Shown one piece after another: positions 55,589 through 63,286 of a stretch of 64,000 nucleotides of DNA. The position numbers and the translations under genes are program-made. The first letter of the stretch is position 1, and each line of letters opens with the position of its first letter. Where the stretch lies: positions 3,095,001 to 3,159,000 of the forward strand of contig NZ_CP022336.1 of assembly GCF_002218195.1 (NCBI RefSeq), read 5' to 3'. The notes beneath the pieces are model-generated. The model ran no database searches. It saw nothing but the letters and a program-made list of their open reading frames with translations, and had not been told where the DNA came from. Source of the stretch: Sphingorhabdus sp. SMR4y (GTDB taxonomy: Bacteria; Pseudomonadota; Alphaproteobacteria; Sphingomonadales; Sphingomonadaceae).

Positions 55589-56317
55589 ATGATCGTATTC
55601 CCCGCCATTGATCTGAAATCCGGCGAAGTTGTGCGTCTTGCCGAAGGGGATATGGACCGGGCGACCGTCTATGGCGACAATCCGGCGGAGCAGGCCGGGC
55701 TTTTTGCAGCCGCCGGGGCCGAGCATATTCATGTTGTCGATCTTGACGGTGCCTTTGCCGGTTCGCCGAAAAATGCCGAAGCGGTGGAAGCGATTGTCGC
55801 CAGTTTCCCCGGCTATGTGCAGCTCGGTGGCGGGATTCGTAACCGGGAGACGGTCGAGCGCTGGTTCGCACTGGGCGTGGCGCGGCTGGTGATCGGCACC
55901 GCAGCCCTGAAAGATCCGGACTTCGTCAGGGATATGGCCAAGGAATATGAGGGTGGTATCGTCGTCGCGGTGGACGCGCGCGACGGGATGGTCGCGACCG
56001 AAGGCTGGGCCGATGTATCGGATGTCAGCGTCCGAGATCTGGCGCGGCGTTTCGAGGATGCCGGCGTCGCCTCCATCCTGTTCACCGATGTCGGGCGCGA
56101 CGGCATGCTTACCGGCTGCAATATCGAAGCCACAGTCGATCTGGCGCGCGGCGTTGATATTCCGGTCATTGCCAGCGGCGGTGTCAAGGGCCTAGACGAT
56201 ATCCACATGCTCAGCCAGTTTGCCAAGGACGGCATCGAAGGTGTGATCACCGGCCGGGCGCTCTATGACGGCCGGCTCGATCTGACGACCGCGATCGCGA
56301 TGGCCAATCGTGGTTGA
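55589..56317 (+). CDS. hisA: ProFAR isomerase
   Basis: HisA catalyses the Amadori rearrangement of ProFAR to PRFAR. It has 242 aa in a (beta-alpha)8 barrel. The N-terminal VFPAIDLKSGEVVRL with the catalytic aspartate, the VDLDGAFAG loop and the second catalytic aspartate in FTDVGRDGMLTG are visible. The late VIASGGVKGLDD phosphate loop completes it. GGAGG lies nine bases upstream. Confidence 0.96.
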   Translation: MIVFPAIDLKSGEVVRLAEGDMDRATVYGDNPAEQAGLFAAAGAEHIHVVDLDGAFAGSPKNAEAVEAIVASFPGYVQLGGGIRNRETVERWFALGVARLVIGTAALKDPDFVRDMAKEYEGGIVVAVDARDGMVATEGWADVSDVSVRDLARRFEDAGVASILFTDVGRDGMLTGCNIEATVDLARGVDIPVIASGGVKGLDDIHMLSQFAKDGIEGVITGRALYDGRLDLTTAIAMANRG

Positions 56318-56328
56318 ACGGCCCAATT

Positions 56329-56403
56329 CCGTTCGTGTCGAGCGCAGTCGAGACACATTGGTTTCGCGCGCAAACGTCTCTCGACTTCGCTCGACACGAA
56401 CGG
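56329..56403. repeat. Palindromic repeat between hisA and hisF
   Basis: Arms of 28 bases at 56329-56356 and 56376-56403 match at 26 positions (CCGTTCGTGTCGAGCG and its inverse), the best arm match of the three his-cluster repeats. A transcript would fold it into a long stable hairpin. It lies 10 bases before hisF. Confidence 0.9.
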
Positions 56404-56413
56404 CGGTGCGCGC

Positions 56414-57175
56414 ATGACCGTCCGTATCCGCGTCATTCCCTGTCTCGATGTCGCCAATGGCCGCGTCGTCAAGGGCGTCAATTTTGTTGACCTGCAGGAT
56501 GCCGGTGATCCGGTCGAGCAGGCGCAGGCCTATGATGCCGCCGGGGCCGATGAACTCTGTTTCCTCGACATTACCGCCAGTCATGAAAAGCGCGAGACGA
56601 TCATTGATGTCGTCCGGCGGACAGCCGAGGTTTGCTTCATGCCGGTGACCGTCGGCGGTGGCGTCCGCACCGCGGATGATGCCCGCGCCTTGCTGATGGC
56701 AGGGGCGGACAAGGTCGCAGTGAACAGTGCGGCTGTGTCCCGGCCCGAAGTGGTCAGCGATATCGCAACGCGTTTTGGCAGCCAATGCATGGTGGCGTCG
56801 ATCGATGCCCGCCAGATCGAGCCGGGACGCTGGGAAATATTCACCCATGGCGGTCGCACACCGACCGGGATCGATGCGCTCGACCATGCTGTCCGCATGG
56901 CCGATCTGGGAGCAGGGGAGCTGCTGGTCACTTCAATGGACCGTGATGGCACCCGCGACGGCTATGATCTCGACCTGACGCGCACCATAGCCGATGCGGT
57001 GTCGATACCGGTGGTTGCCAGCGGCGGCGTCGGCAATCTCGACCATCTGGTCGAGGGTGTGACCCACGGCCATGCCAATGCCGTGCTTGCGGCGTCGATA
57101 TTTCATTTTGGCGAATATAGCATCGCCGACGCCCATGCCGCGTTGCGCGCTGCCCGCTTGCCTGCTCGCGCCTGA
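56414..57175 (+). CDS. hisF: Imidazole glycerol phosphate synthase, cyclase subunit
   Basis: HisF joins ammonia to PRFAR, giving imidazole glycerol phosphate and AICAR. It has 253 aa, a (beta-alpha)8 barrel like HisA. The N-terminal [19 protein letters not shown] with its catalytic aspartate, the VTVGGGVRT loop, [15 protein letters not shown] with the second aspartate and the [13 protein letters not shown] loop are all present. Its ribosome site region (GGCGGTG) is very close to the repeat's 3' arm, so the hairpin may affect translation. Confidence 0.96.
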   Translation: MTVRIRVIPCLDVANGRVVKGVNFVDLQDAGDPVEQAQAYDAAGADELCFLDITASHEKRETIIDVVRRTAEVCFMPVTVGGGVRTADDARALLMAGADKVAVNSAAVSRPEVVSDIATRFGSQCMVASIDARQIEPGRWEIFTHGGRTPTGIDALDHAVRMADLGAGELLVTSMDRDGTRDGYDLDLTRTIADAVSIPVVASGGVGNLDHLVEGVTHGHANAVLAASIFHFGEYSIADAHAALRAARLPARA

Positions 57176-57374
57176 ACCCGGTTTCGCCGGCGAGAATTGC
57201 CGCTACGCGGACCGCGTCGGCGCGGGATTCTGTCGCCATTCTTTACAGCCAGCATTTCCATGATTTTTCGTTAACCACGCTAGCCGAGAAAAATGGCGGT
57301 TTTCGCCGATCTGGCAGGAATATTGCTTAACTATGTTCATCGGCTTCTGGCCATGGCTATGGGAAAAGCATGTA

Positions 57375-57680
57375 ATGTTCTGGAAGGGCACAATTTTGGT
57401 CGGCGCTGCCGTGATGACGCTGGCCAACGGCGTAACGGCAGAAGAGGCCGGGGATCGGGACAATCAAGCATCTGTCGGTCATCAGGCCGCCGACCGGGAG
57501 GCTTCCGGCAATGGTAAAACTTACGAAATGCCGAAGGCATCCGCCAGCCGGTCTGGCCCAGCGCGCCACAAGGTGGAGGTTCCAGAACCTTCCAATCTGC
57601 TGATGCTCGGGCTTGGTCTGGCCGGTCTGATTGCCGGTCGCATGGTCGCCAGACGCAGCAGGAAAACAAATTCGTCCTGA
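57375..57680 (+). CDS. Small PEP-CTERM protein
   Basis: This protein has a signal sequence (KGTILVGAAVMTLANGVTA), a short polar mature part of about 45 residues and a C-terminal sorting segment: VPEPSNLLMLGLGLAG, a hydrophobic helix, then basic RRSRK. This is the PEP-CTERM layout, recognised by exosortase for surface delivery. No exosortase gene is in the window. It has 101 aa from ATG 57375, or 115 from ATG 57333. It lies between hisF and hisE, 199 bases past hisF. Confidence 0.75.
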   Translation: MFWKGTILVGAAVMTLANGVTAEEAGDRDNQASVGHQAADREASGNGKTYEMPKASASRSGPARHKVEVPEPSNLLMLGLGLAGLIAGRMVARRSRKTNSS

Positions 57681-57823
57681 ACCTGCTGCCGCGAGTGCCG
57701 ATTGCCGCAACATAGCCGATGCCCGGTACATCGGCGTGCTAGGACGGCTGCTGTTGCCCGGGCGCGCAATCTTCTGCCGCAAGGGCTTGACGAACAGGCG
57801 ATCGGTCGCGCAAACCGACTGCA

Positions 57824-58144
57824 ATGACCGATATTCTAAAATCTCTCGAACAGACGATCCGTGACCGCCGCGCTGCGGACCCGGACAAAAGCTATGTCGC
57901 CAGTTTGCGCGCCAAGGGCCGGGCCAAAATGGCCGAGAAGCTGGGTGAAGAGGCGACCGAAGCGGTGATCGCCGCTGTGCTGGATGACAAGGCGGCGATG
58001 ACCGGGGAGGCCGCTGATCTGCTGTTTCACCTGATGGTGCTGCTGGCCGACATGGATTTGTCGCTGGATGACGTGATCGTCGAACTGGCCCGTCGGGAGG
58101 GACTGTCCGGTCTCGAGGAAAAAGCCGCAAGAGGAGCAAGCTGA
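57824..58144 (+). CDS. hisE: Phosphoribosyl-ATP diphosphatase
   Basis: HisE hydrolyses PR-ATP to PR-AMP, the second step of histidine synthesis. It has 106 aa, the stand-alone form. The MazG-like EKLGEEATEAVIAA motif and EAADLLFHLMVLLAD with its metal acidic residues are diagnostic. Its TGA overlaps the HIT gene ATG by one base. Confidence 0.93.
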   Translation: MTDILKSLEQTIRDRRAADPDKSYVASLRAKGRAKMAEKLGEEATEAVIAAVLDDKAAMTGEAADLLFHLMVLLADMDLSLDDVIVELARREGLSGLEEKAARGAS

Positions 58145-58524
58145 TGGCGATCGATCCGACGCAGCCGTATGATGACGACAATATTTTCGCGAAAATCCTA
58201 CGCGGCGAGATTCCCAACAAGACGGTCTATGAAGACGAATGGGTTCTTGCCTTTCATGATATCAATCCACAGGCGCCCGAGCATATTCTGGTGATTCCCA
58301 AGGGCCGCTATGTCAGCTGGGACGATTTTTCGGCCAAGGCGAGCGATGCGGAGATTGCCGGATTTGTCCGGGCGGTCGGCCAAGTGGCGCGCGAAGCCGG
58401 GATGGTCGAGCCGGGCTATCGCCTGCTCGCCAATGTCGGCCAGCATGGCCATCAGGAAGTGCCGCATCTGCACGTCCATATTTTTGCGGGAAAACCGCTT
58501 GGCCCGATGTTGATGCGCGGCTAG
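58144..58524 (+). CDS. HIT family protein (HinT-like)
   Basis: This is a 126-aa histidine triad hydrolase, likely acting on adenosine phosphoramidates or related nucleotide conjugates. The triad HxHxHxx is in VPHLHVHIFAG near the C-terminus. The N-terminal YDDDNIFAKILRGEIP is typical of the HinT branch. It shares one base with hisE and is probably co-transcribed with it. Confidence 0.92.
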   Translation: MAIDPTQPYDDDNIFAKILRGEIPNKTVYEDEWVLAFHDINPQAPEHILVIPKGRYVSWDDFSAKASDAEIAGFVRAVGQVAREAGMVEPGYRLLANVGQHGHQEVPHLHVHIFAGKPLGPMLMRG

Positions 58525-58574
58525 TAACAAAGGCAACAAGGCCGGAACTGGTCAGGAATCGGGGGATTTGAGAT

Positions 58575-60044
58575 ATGGCAGGCGCAGTATCAGCAGGTGG
58601 TGATGGTTGGTCCTCGCGGACGGCTTTTGTGTTGGCAGCGATCGGTTCGGCTGTAGGTCTGGGCAATCTGGTTCGCTTTCCCGCCGAAGCCGGTGCGAAC
58701 GGTGGCGGCGCTTTTGTCATATTCTATATTTTCTGTGTTTTGCTGATCGGACTGCCGATTCTGCTGTCGGAAACCGTGATCGGGCGACACGGTCAGGCCT
58801 CGGCTGTCGAAAGCATGAAGCGGGTTGCGATCGAGTCCCGTGCTTCGACCTGGTGGTCGTTGGTAGCCGGTATCGGGATGTGCGGCGCCTTTCTGGTGCT
58901 AGCCTATTATAGCGTTTTGGCCGGCTGGATCGTTCATTATATTGGTGTGTTTGCAGGAGATTTTTTTAGTGCGGTCGGTGCGAGCGCTCCGGCGCGAGGG
59001 GCATTGCACGGCTTTTCGGTTGACGAGGTGCAAGCCATATTGCCCGCCCTGCATGCCAACAGCAGAGAAATGATCGCGATGCACGCGATTTTCATGGTGT
59101 TGACGATCATTGCGGTCGGCCGCGGTGTCAGCAGCGGAATCGAGAAGGTGGCCGTCTGGTTGATGCCGACATTCTTCTTTCTGTTGATCGCGATTACTAT
59201 CTATGGCGCGTTCACCGGATCGTTTGCCGCGGCGCTGGCCTTTCTGTTCGATTTCGAACCGGCCCGCTTGCTCGACCCTGCGGTCCAGCTTTCCGCGCTG
59301 GGCCAAGCCCTGTTTTCCCTGTCGCTCGGTTCTGCGCTGATGGTTACTTATGGTGCCTATGCCGCGCGAGATATCAATCTGGCGAAAACATCGGCTCAGA
59401 TCGCCACGGCCGATACATCGGTTGCGATCATCGCCGGGCTTGCCATCTTCCCGATCACTTTCTCGGTGCTGGCACCGGCCAGTCTGAGCGCCATACTCGA
59501 CGGTCAGGAACAGGTTCAAGGTGGTCTCGGTCTGCTCTTTGTCAATCTGCCGGTGGCCTTCCAGACCATGCCGGCCGGATCCTTGATCGGTCTGCTGTTC
59601 TTTATCATGGTGTTTTTCGCCGCGCTGACCAGTGCGGTCGCGCTGCTCGAGGCTTCGGTTAGCTGGGCGATCGGGCGATTCAAACAGCCGCGCTGGCTGG
59701 TTTCTATCCTGCTTGGCGGGCTTGCCTTCCTGATCGGTGCATGGGCCAGCTTTTCGTTCAACAGCCAGGCGGATTTCCACCCATTCGACTTCATGATCTT
59801 CTCCGGACAGCCGGTTTTCGGGATCATTGACGAACTGACCGCGAAAATATTGCTACCGACATCAGCTCTGCTGTTGTCGATTTTCGTCGGCTGGATCGCC
59901 GACCGCAGGCTGATTGACAGCGAAAACGGACTCGATGGCAATTTGCATCGCATTTGGCTTTTTCTGGTGCGCTGGCTCTGCCCGCTGGTTATATCCGCGA
60001 TTCTGCTCACCGGTCTGTTTCCCGGAATTCTGGGGCAGGGATAG
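58575..60044 (+). CDS. Sodium-dependent transporter (NSS/SNF family)
   Basis: This 489-aa protein has 12 predicted membrane helices of the LeuT fold. The helix 1 motif FVLAAIGSAVGLGNLVRFP contains the unwound glycine pair that binds sodium and substrate, and LSLGSALMVTYGAY is the helix 6-like segment. It is likely to take up an amino acid or amine with sodium; the substrate is unknown. It starts 50 bases after the HIT gene and ends three bases before yacG. Confidence 0.92.
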   Translation: MAGAVSAGGDGWSSRTAFVLAAIGSAVGLGNLVRFPAEAGANGGGAFVIFYIFCVLLIGLPILLSETVIGRHGQASAVESMKRVAIESRASTWWSLVAGIGMCGAFLVLAYYSVLAGWIVHYIGVFAGDFFSAVGASAPARGALHGFSVDEVQAILPALHANSREMIAMHAIFMVLTIIAVGRGVSSGIEKVAVWLMPTFFFLLIAITIYGAFTGSFAAALAFLFDFEPARLLDPAVQLSALGQALFSLSLGSALMVTYGAYAARDINLAKTSAQIATADTSVAIIAGLAIFPITFSVLAPASLSAILDGQEQVQGGLGLLFVNLPVAFQTMPAGSLIGLLFFIMVFFAALTSAVALLEASVSWAIGRFKQPRWLVSILLGGLAFLIGAWASFSFNSQADFHPFDFMIFSGQPVFGIIDELTAKILLPTSALLLSIFVGWIADRRLIDSENGLDGNLHRIWLFLVRWLCPLVISAILLTGLFPGILGQG

Positions 60045-60047
60045 TCG

Positions 60048-60251
60048 ATGGCAGGGACAAAAAGCCCGAAATGCCCGGTCTGCGGCAATAACGCCGTGGA
60101 ACAATGGATGCCTTTCTGCAGCGCTGGCTGCAAGGATCGCGATTTGCTGCAATGGCTGGGCAATGGCTATAAAATCCCCGGACAGGCCGTTTCACCGGAT
60201 GAACTGGCCGAACATCTGACCGGGGATTCCGGGCGAAATGGAGAGGACTGA
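60048..60251 (+). CDS. yacG: DNA gyrase inhibitor YacG (zinc protein)
   Basis: This 67-aa protein binds one zinc through CPVCG (C11/C14) and CSAGCKDRDL (C27/C31), the YacG arrangement, and ends in an acidic and polar tail. YacG binds GyrB and inhibits gyrase in E. coli; the same role here is inferred. It follows the sodium transporter by three bases. Confidence 0.9.
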   Translation: MAGTKSPKCPVCGNNAVEQWMPFCSAGCKDRDLLQWLGNGYKIPGQAVSPDELAEHLTGDSGRNGED

Positions 60252-60281
60252 ACAGGCGTGATAAAAGCGCCATTTTTAGGC

Positions 60282-60311
60282 TGGACAAGCGGCAATAGCC
60301 CCGCCTATAGC
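60282..60311 (+). promoter_or_regulatory. Candidate promoter of tRNA-Phe
   Basis: TGGACA (60282-60287), 18 bases, TATAGC (60306-60311), ending 41 bases before the tRNA. It is a reasonable sigma70 match, by eye. Confidence 0.4.
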
Positions 60312-60352
60312 GTCGCTTCCTAACGTGGCCCGCGCAGCGCGCAGGCCAAGAT

Positions 60353-60428
60353 GCCCGAGTAGCTCAGTTGGTAGAGCAAGCGACTGAAAATCGCTGTGTC
60401 GGTGGTTCGAATCCGCCCTCGGGCACCA
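60353..60428 (+). tRNA. tRNA-Phe (GAA)
   Basis: This is a 76-base gene ending in an encoded CCA. The acceptor GCCCGAG pairs with CTCGGGC, the anticodon stem AGCGA/TCGCT encloses the loop CTGAAAA with GAA at positions 34-36, and the T-arm loop is TTCGAAT. A T-run follows directly. It lies at the boundary to the recombinase module, but no duplicated 3' end was seen in the window. Confidence 0.97.
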
Positions 60429-60636
60429 CCTTTTTCCTTAATTTTCAATGTCTCGCGGCACAGCCATCGTGCGCCAATATTATATCTATTTCCTAGAGGG
60501 TTAGCTCGCGTCATTTGGGAGTTCCGGTGACCAGAGACCATTTGGCAGCGACAATAGTGGGCAACAATCCCCATTTATCTCCATGGCCCAAAATGCTGGC
60601 ACCAGATGCACTCTTGGATTTAATTGGGTTTGGGCT

Positions 60637-62253
60637 TCAGTTAAAGCCGAATAGCTTACGTTGGGCTCTCCAGCAGAGGGGAACATTGCCGATGCGCAGG
60701 ATCCTGCGACCTGTCAGATCAACCGGCTGCGTGCCATCGACAATCGCGGAGATAATGTCAGGTGCTAAATAACTCAGCCGGGCGAGCTGTTGGACATGTC
60801 GCGAACTATATTCTGCGATCATCGGTGAAGGTTTTCCTGAGAGCAGAAGATCCTGTGCTGCAAAAGCATGGGCGATCAGTCGCAGAAGCACCGGATCGGG
60901 GTCACGTCTGGGTGGGCCTTGATCAGGCGCGATAGCGAGCTTCAAGTCGGAACCCTTGCTCACCAGCTTGGCCTTGACGGAAATTGGGGTGAACTCATCC
61001 TCGTCTGTTGCTTTGGAGTATATTTTTATGGCAGCTTCGTGGACTTCCACGCGGGTCTGGCGGCCGAGCAATATTCTGCGCTGCTCCCTGATCGTCATGT
61101 CGGGCAGGGCTTTCGCAATCTCCCGACGTTTGTCGATTTGATCGGAGAGCTGCTCAGCGGTCTCAGACCCGTCAGAAACGATATCGCCTAGTTGCTTGGC
61201 AATGGCACCAACCACCAAGCGCTCGATTTCTCCAGCCGGCATCCGCCATTTGATTGATTGCTCTCCTGGCAGTGTCCGTGTCACATAATAGCGGAATCGC
61301 TTTGATCCCTTGGTCGCATGAGTGGGTGTCATCGGCTTGCCATCTGGATCCGTGATAATGCCTGTGAGCAGACTTGGGTTGCGACTTTTCTTGCCCAGTG
61401 CATTGGTGCGTCTATTTGTCTGAAAGTTGGACTGGACAAGATCAAACAGTTCTTGAGAGATGATGGGCTGGTGGGCTCCATCAAAGATATTTTCCTTATG
61501 TTTCACCTTGCCAGCATATACGGGGTTCTGAAGGAGATGGGTCATGGTGCCGGTCTTGAAGGTTACTCCGCCCACAACTTTACCGGTTTTCCAGATGCGC
61601 TGTCTGGTCTTGAAGCCCTTAACCGCCATTTCCTCGACCAGTTGCGGGACTGATTTTGTTTCTGTGTAGCGCTCGAACATCCAGCGCACGATTACCGCTT
61701 CAGACTGGTTGATCACCAGCTGGCGTTCCACAACCTCATATCCGAACGGAACCCCGCCCCCCATCCACATGCCCTTCTTCTTGGATGCCGCCACTTTATC
61801 GCGGATACGTTCTCCGGTCACCTCGCGCTCGAACTGTGCGAATGATAGAAGGACGTTCAGCGTCAGGCGCCCCATGCTGGTTGTTGTATTGAACGATTGG
61901 GTGACGCTGACAAAGCTGGCTTCGTTCTCGTCGAGTATCTCAACGATTTTGGCAAAGTCAGCTAGCGAGCGGGTCAGTCGATCAACCTTGTACACAACGA
62001 TGACATCGACTTTGCCGGCTTTTATGTCACCGAGAAGCTGGGTTATGGCAGGTCGGTTCATTGAACCGCCAGACCAGCCACCGTCATCATATAGCTCGCA
62101 AACGGCTTCCCAGCCCTCACTAGCTTGGCTGAGTATATAGGCAGCACAGGCTTCGCGCTGGGCATCGAGGCTGTTAAAATCCCGTTCCAGACCATCCTCG
62201 GTCGATTTGCGGGTATAGATCGCGCAGCGCAGCTTTTTGGGTTTGTCAGACAT
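60637..62253 (-). CDS. Large serine recombinase
   Basis: This 538-aa site-specific recombinase has an N-terminal resolvase domain: the nucleophile is S17 in YTRKST, with DDGGWSGGSMNRP and DRLTRSLADF supplying conserved positions. FEREVTGERIRDK ends the catalytic helix. The middle contains the recombinase domain (GVPFGYEVVE, LLQNPVYAGKV), with the usual cysteine zinc ribbon poorly kept. The C-terminal 100 or so residues are a tail of unknown role. It overlaps DUF2924 by eight bases. The base composition is lower in GC than the his region. Confidence 0.92.
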   Translation of the reverse strand: MSDKPKKLRCAIYTRKSTEDGLERDFNSLDAQREACAAYILSQASEGWEAVCELYDDGGWSGGSMNRPAITQLLGDIKAGKVDVIVVYKVDRLTRSLADFAKIVEILDENEASFVSVTQSFNTTTSMGRLTLNVLLSFAQFEREVTGERIRDKVAASKKKGMWMGGGVPFGYEVVERQLVINQSEAVIVRWMFERYTETKSVPQLVEEMAVKGFKTRQRIWKTGKVVGGVTFKTGTMTHLLQNPVYAGKVKHKENIFDGAHQPIISQELFDLVQSNFQTNRRTNALGKKSRNPSLLTGIITDPDGKPMTPTHATKGSKRFRYYVTRTLPGEQSIKWRMPAGEIERLVVGAIAKQLGDIVSDGSETAEQLSDQIDKRREIAKALPDMTIREQRRILLGRQTRVEVHEAAIKIYSKATDEDEFTPISVKAKLVSKGSDLKLAIAPDQGPPRRDPDPVLLRLIAHAFAAQDLLLSGKPSPMIAEYSSRHVQQLARLSYLAPDIISAIVDGTQPVDLTGRRILRIGNVPLCWRAQRKLFGFN

Positions 62254-62704
62254 AAGCCGATGCCTTGGATTTGTATCCGCTCCGCTTCTTCAATCCGAAA
62301 AAGCGAGGGCCGGACCAATGGGCGCCAGTTATCTCTCGGGCGATATGACTGAGGCTCTCGTAGTGGCGCCCCTCAAACTCAAACCCGTCATCACATACCA
62401 GAACATGAAAGCTTTTGCCGTTCCACGATCGAACCAGCCTGGTTCCGGTCTTCAACGAGATGGCGTGCATGTAGCCGGCTTTTCCGGTGCGCTCGACGCG
62501 TTTGCGAAGGCGCTGGATTTCTCGCTTGGTGGCGCCTGTCAGGCTGCCGTGCACACGTCCCTGCAGGCGATTGGCGATACCGCGCCTGAGCAGGTCTGGT
62601 CCGATGTCGGGAGCAGGCAATCGATATGTGTCGCGCCACAAAGCTCGCAGCTGGGCAGGAGGCATTGTCATCAGTTCGGCCAACTGCTGTTCGAGTGCGG
62701 TCAT
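62246..62704 (-). CDS. DUF2924 domain protein
   Basis: This 152-aa basic protein is recognisable as DUF2924 from PPAQLRALWRDTYRLPAP at the N-terminus, ANRLQGRVHG, the TRLVRSWNGKSFHVLV core and SHIAREITGAHWSGPRFFGL towards the end. DUF2924 is repeatedly seen just upstream of large serine recombinases in alphaproteobacteria. The function is not known; its size and charge suit a DNA-binding accessory. It overlaps DUF3489 by four and the recombinase by eight bases. Confidence 0.85.
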   Translation of the reverse strand: MTALEQQLAELMTMPPAQLRALWRDTYRLPAPDIGPDLLRRGIANRLQGRVHGSLTGATKREIQRLRKRVERTGKAGYMHAISLKTGTRLVRSWNGKSFHVLVCDDGFEFEGRHYESLSHIAREITGAHWSGPRFFGLKKRSGYKSKASAYV

Positions 62705-62949
62705 GATGCTGCCTGTATCGCGCTTTGATCCGGATTCTGTGTAATCCTGTAGGCCGTGCCATCATCGCCGCGCTGTTCGCGGGTGATAGTAAAGCCTTTC
62801 TTGCGCAGGCCAGTCAGGAACGCACGAGCGCTGTGGGTTTGCCATTTTGTGGCTTTGCAAATATCACCAAGAGTTGCGCCTTTGCCTCGGTTTAGCAGCG
62901 CAATAACGGTGGCGGATTTGGTTTGGGTCTTGGGCTTTGTCGTTTGCAC
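62701..62949 (-). CDS. DUF3489 domain protein
   Basis: This small basic protein (about 82 aa from GTG 62949, with GGAG just upstream; a longer TTG-started form to 63078 is possible) reads KSATVIALLNRGKGATLGDI, a winged-helix-like N-terminus, and SARAFLTGLRKKGF, a likely recognition helix, then an RGDDGTAYRI wing. This is DUF3489. It is probably a DNA-binding regulator. It is first in the coupled three-gene module with DUF2924 and the recombinase. Confidence 0.85.
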   Translation of the reverse strand: MQTTKPKTQTKSATVIALLNRGKGATLGDICKATKWQTHSARAFLTGLRKKGFTITREQRGDDGTAYRITQNPDQSAIQAAS

Positions 62950-63286
62950 ATTGGGTCTCCAGCATTGGAGCCGGTCTATCCGGCTCTTCCACTGACCCAA
63001 GCCGCGGATGGGATTGAAAACCCTGCGGCGTGTCGCGGTTTTTTGCAGCGACCTCAATAGCAATGCTCGAACAAACACCGAAGTCCAGTGGATTATCCGA
63101 ATTTTGTCAAAAGCGGCTAGTCGGCTAACGCCCCATTTGCGGACGTTCCCGCAACATTTCTCAACTACCCAAACCTGCCATTCAATTAGTAAGTGCTAGA
63201 CGTAAAAATTAGGTGGGGAATTGGTTGGCCAGATCAAACTGGATCAAGTTAGCGAAATGCCGCGGACGGGTTCTAAATGCCCTCCC
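62950..63286. other. Intergenic stretch upstream of the DUF3489 module
   Basis: About 340 bases with AT-rich patches (63190-63220) and no gene recognised. A TTGACA occurs on the minus strand at 63106-63111 without a clear -10. The promoter of the module is expected here. Confidence 0.4.

Noticed and set aside
60353-60428. tRNA-Phe as the attachment site of the recombinase element
   Set aside because: No second copy of the tRNA 3' end was found up to the window edge, and large serine recombinases often do not target tRNA genes; this cannot be supported here.
60320-60574. Minus-strand ORF containing GGARGRIRTTDTAIFSRLL
   Set aside because: It is the antisense of tRNA-Phe; this peptide is the familiar spurious translation of tRNA genes.
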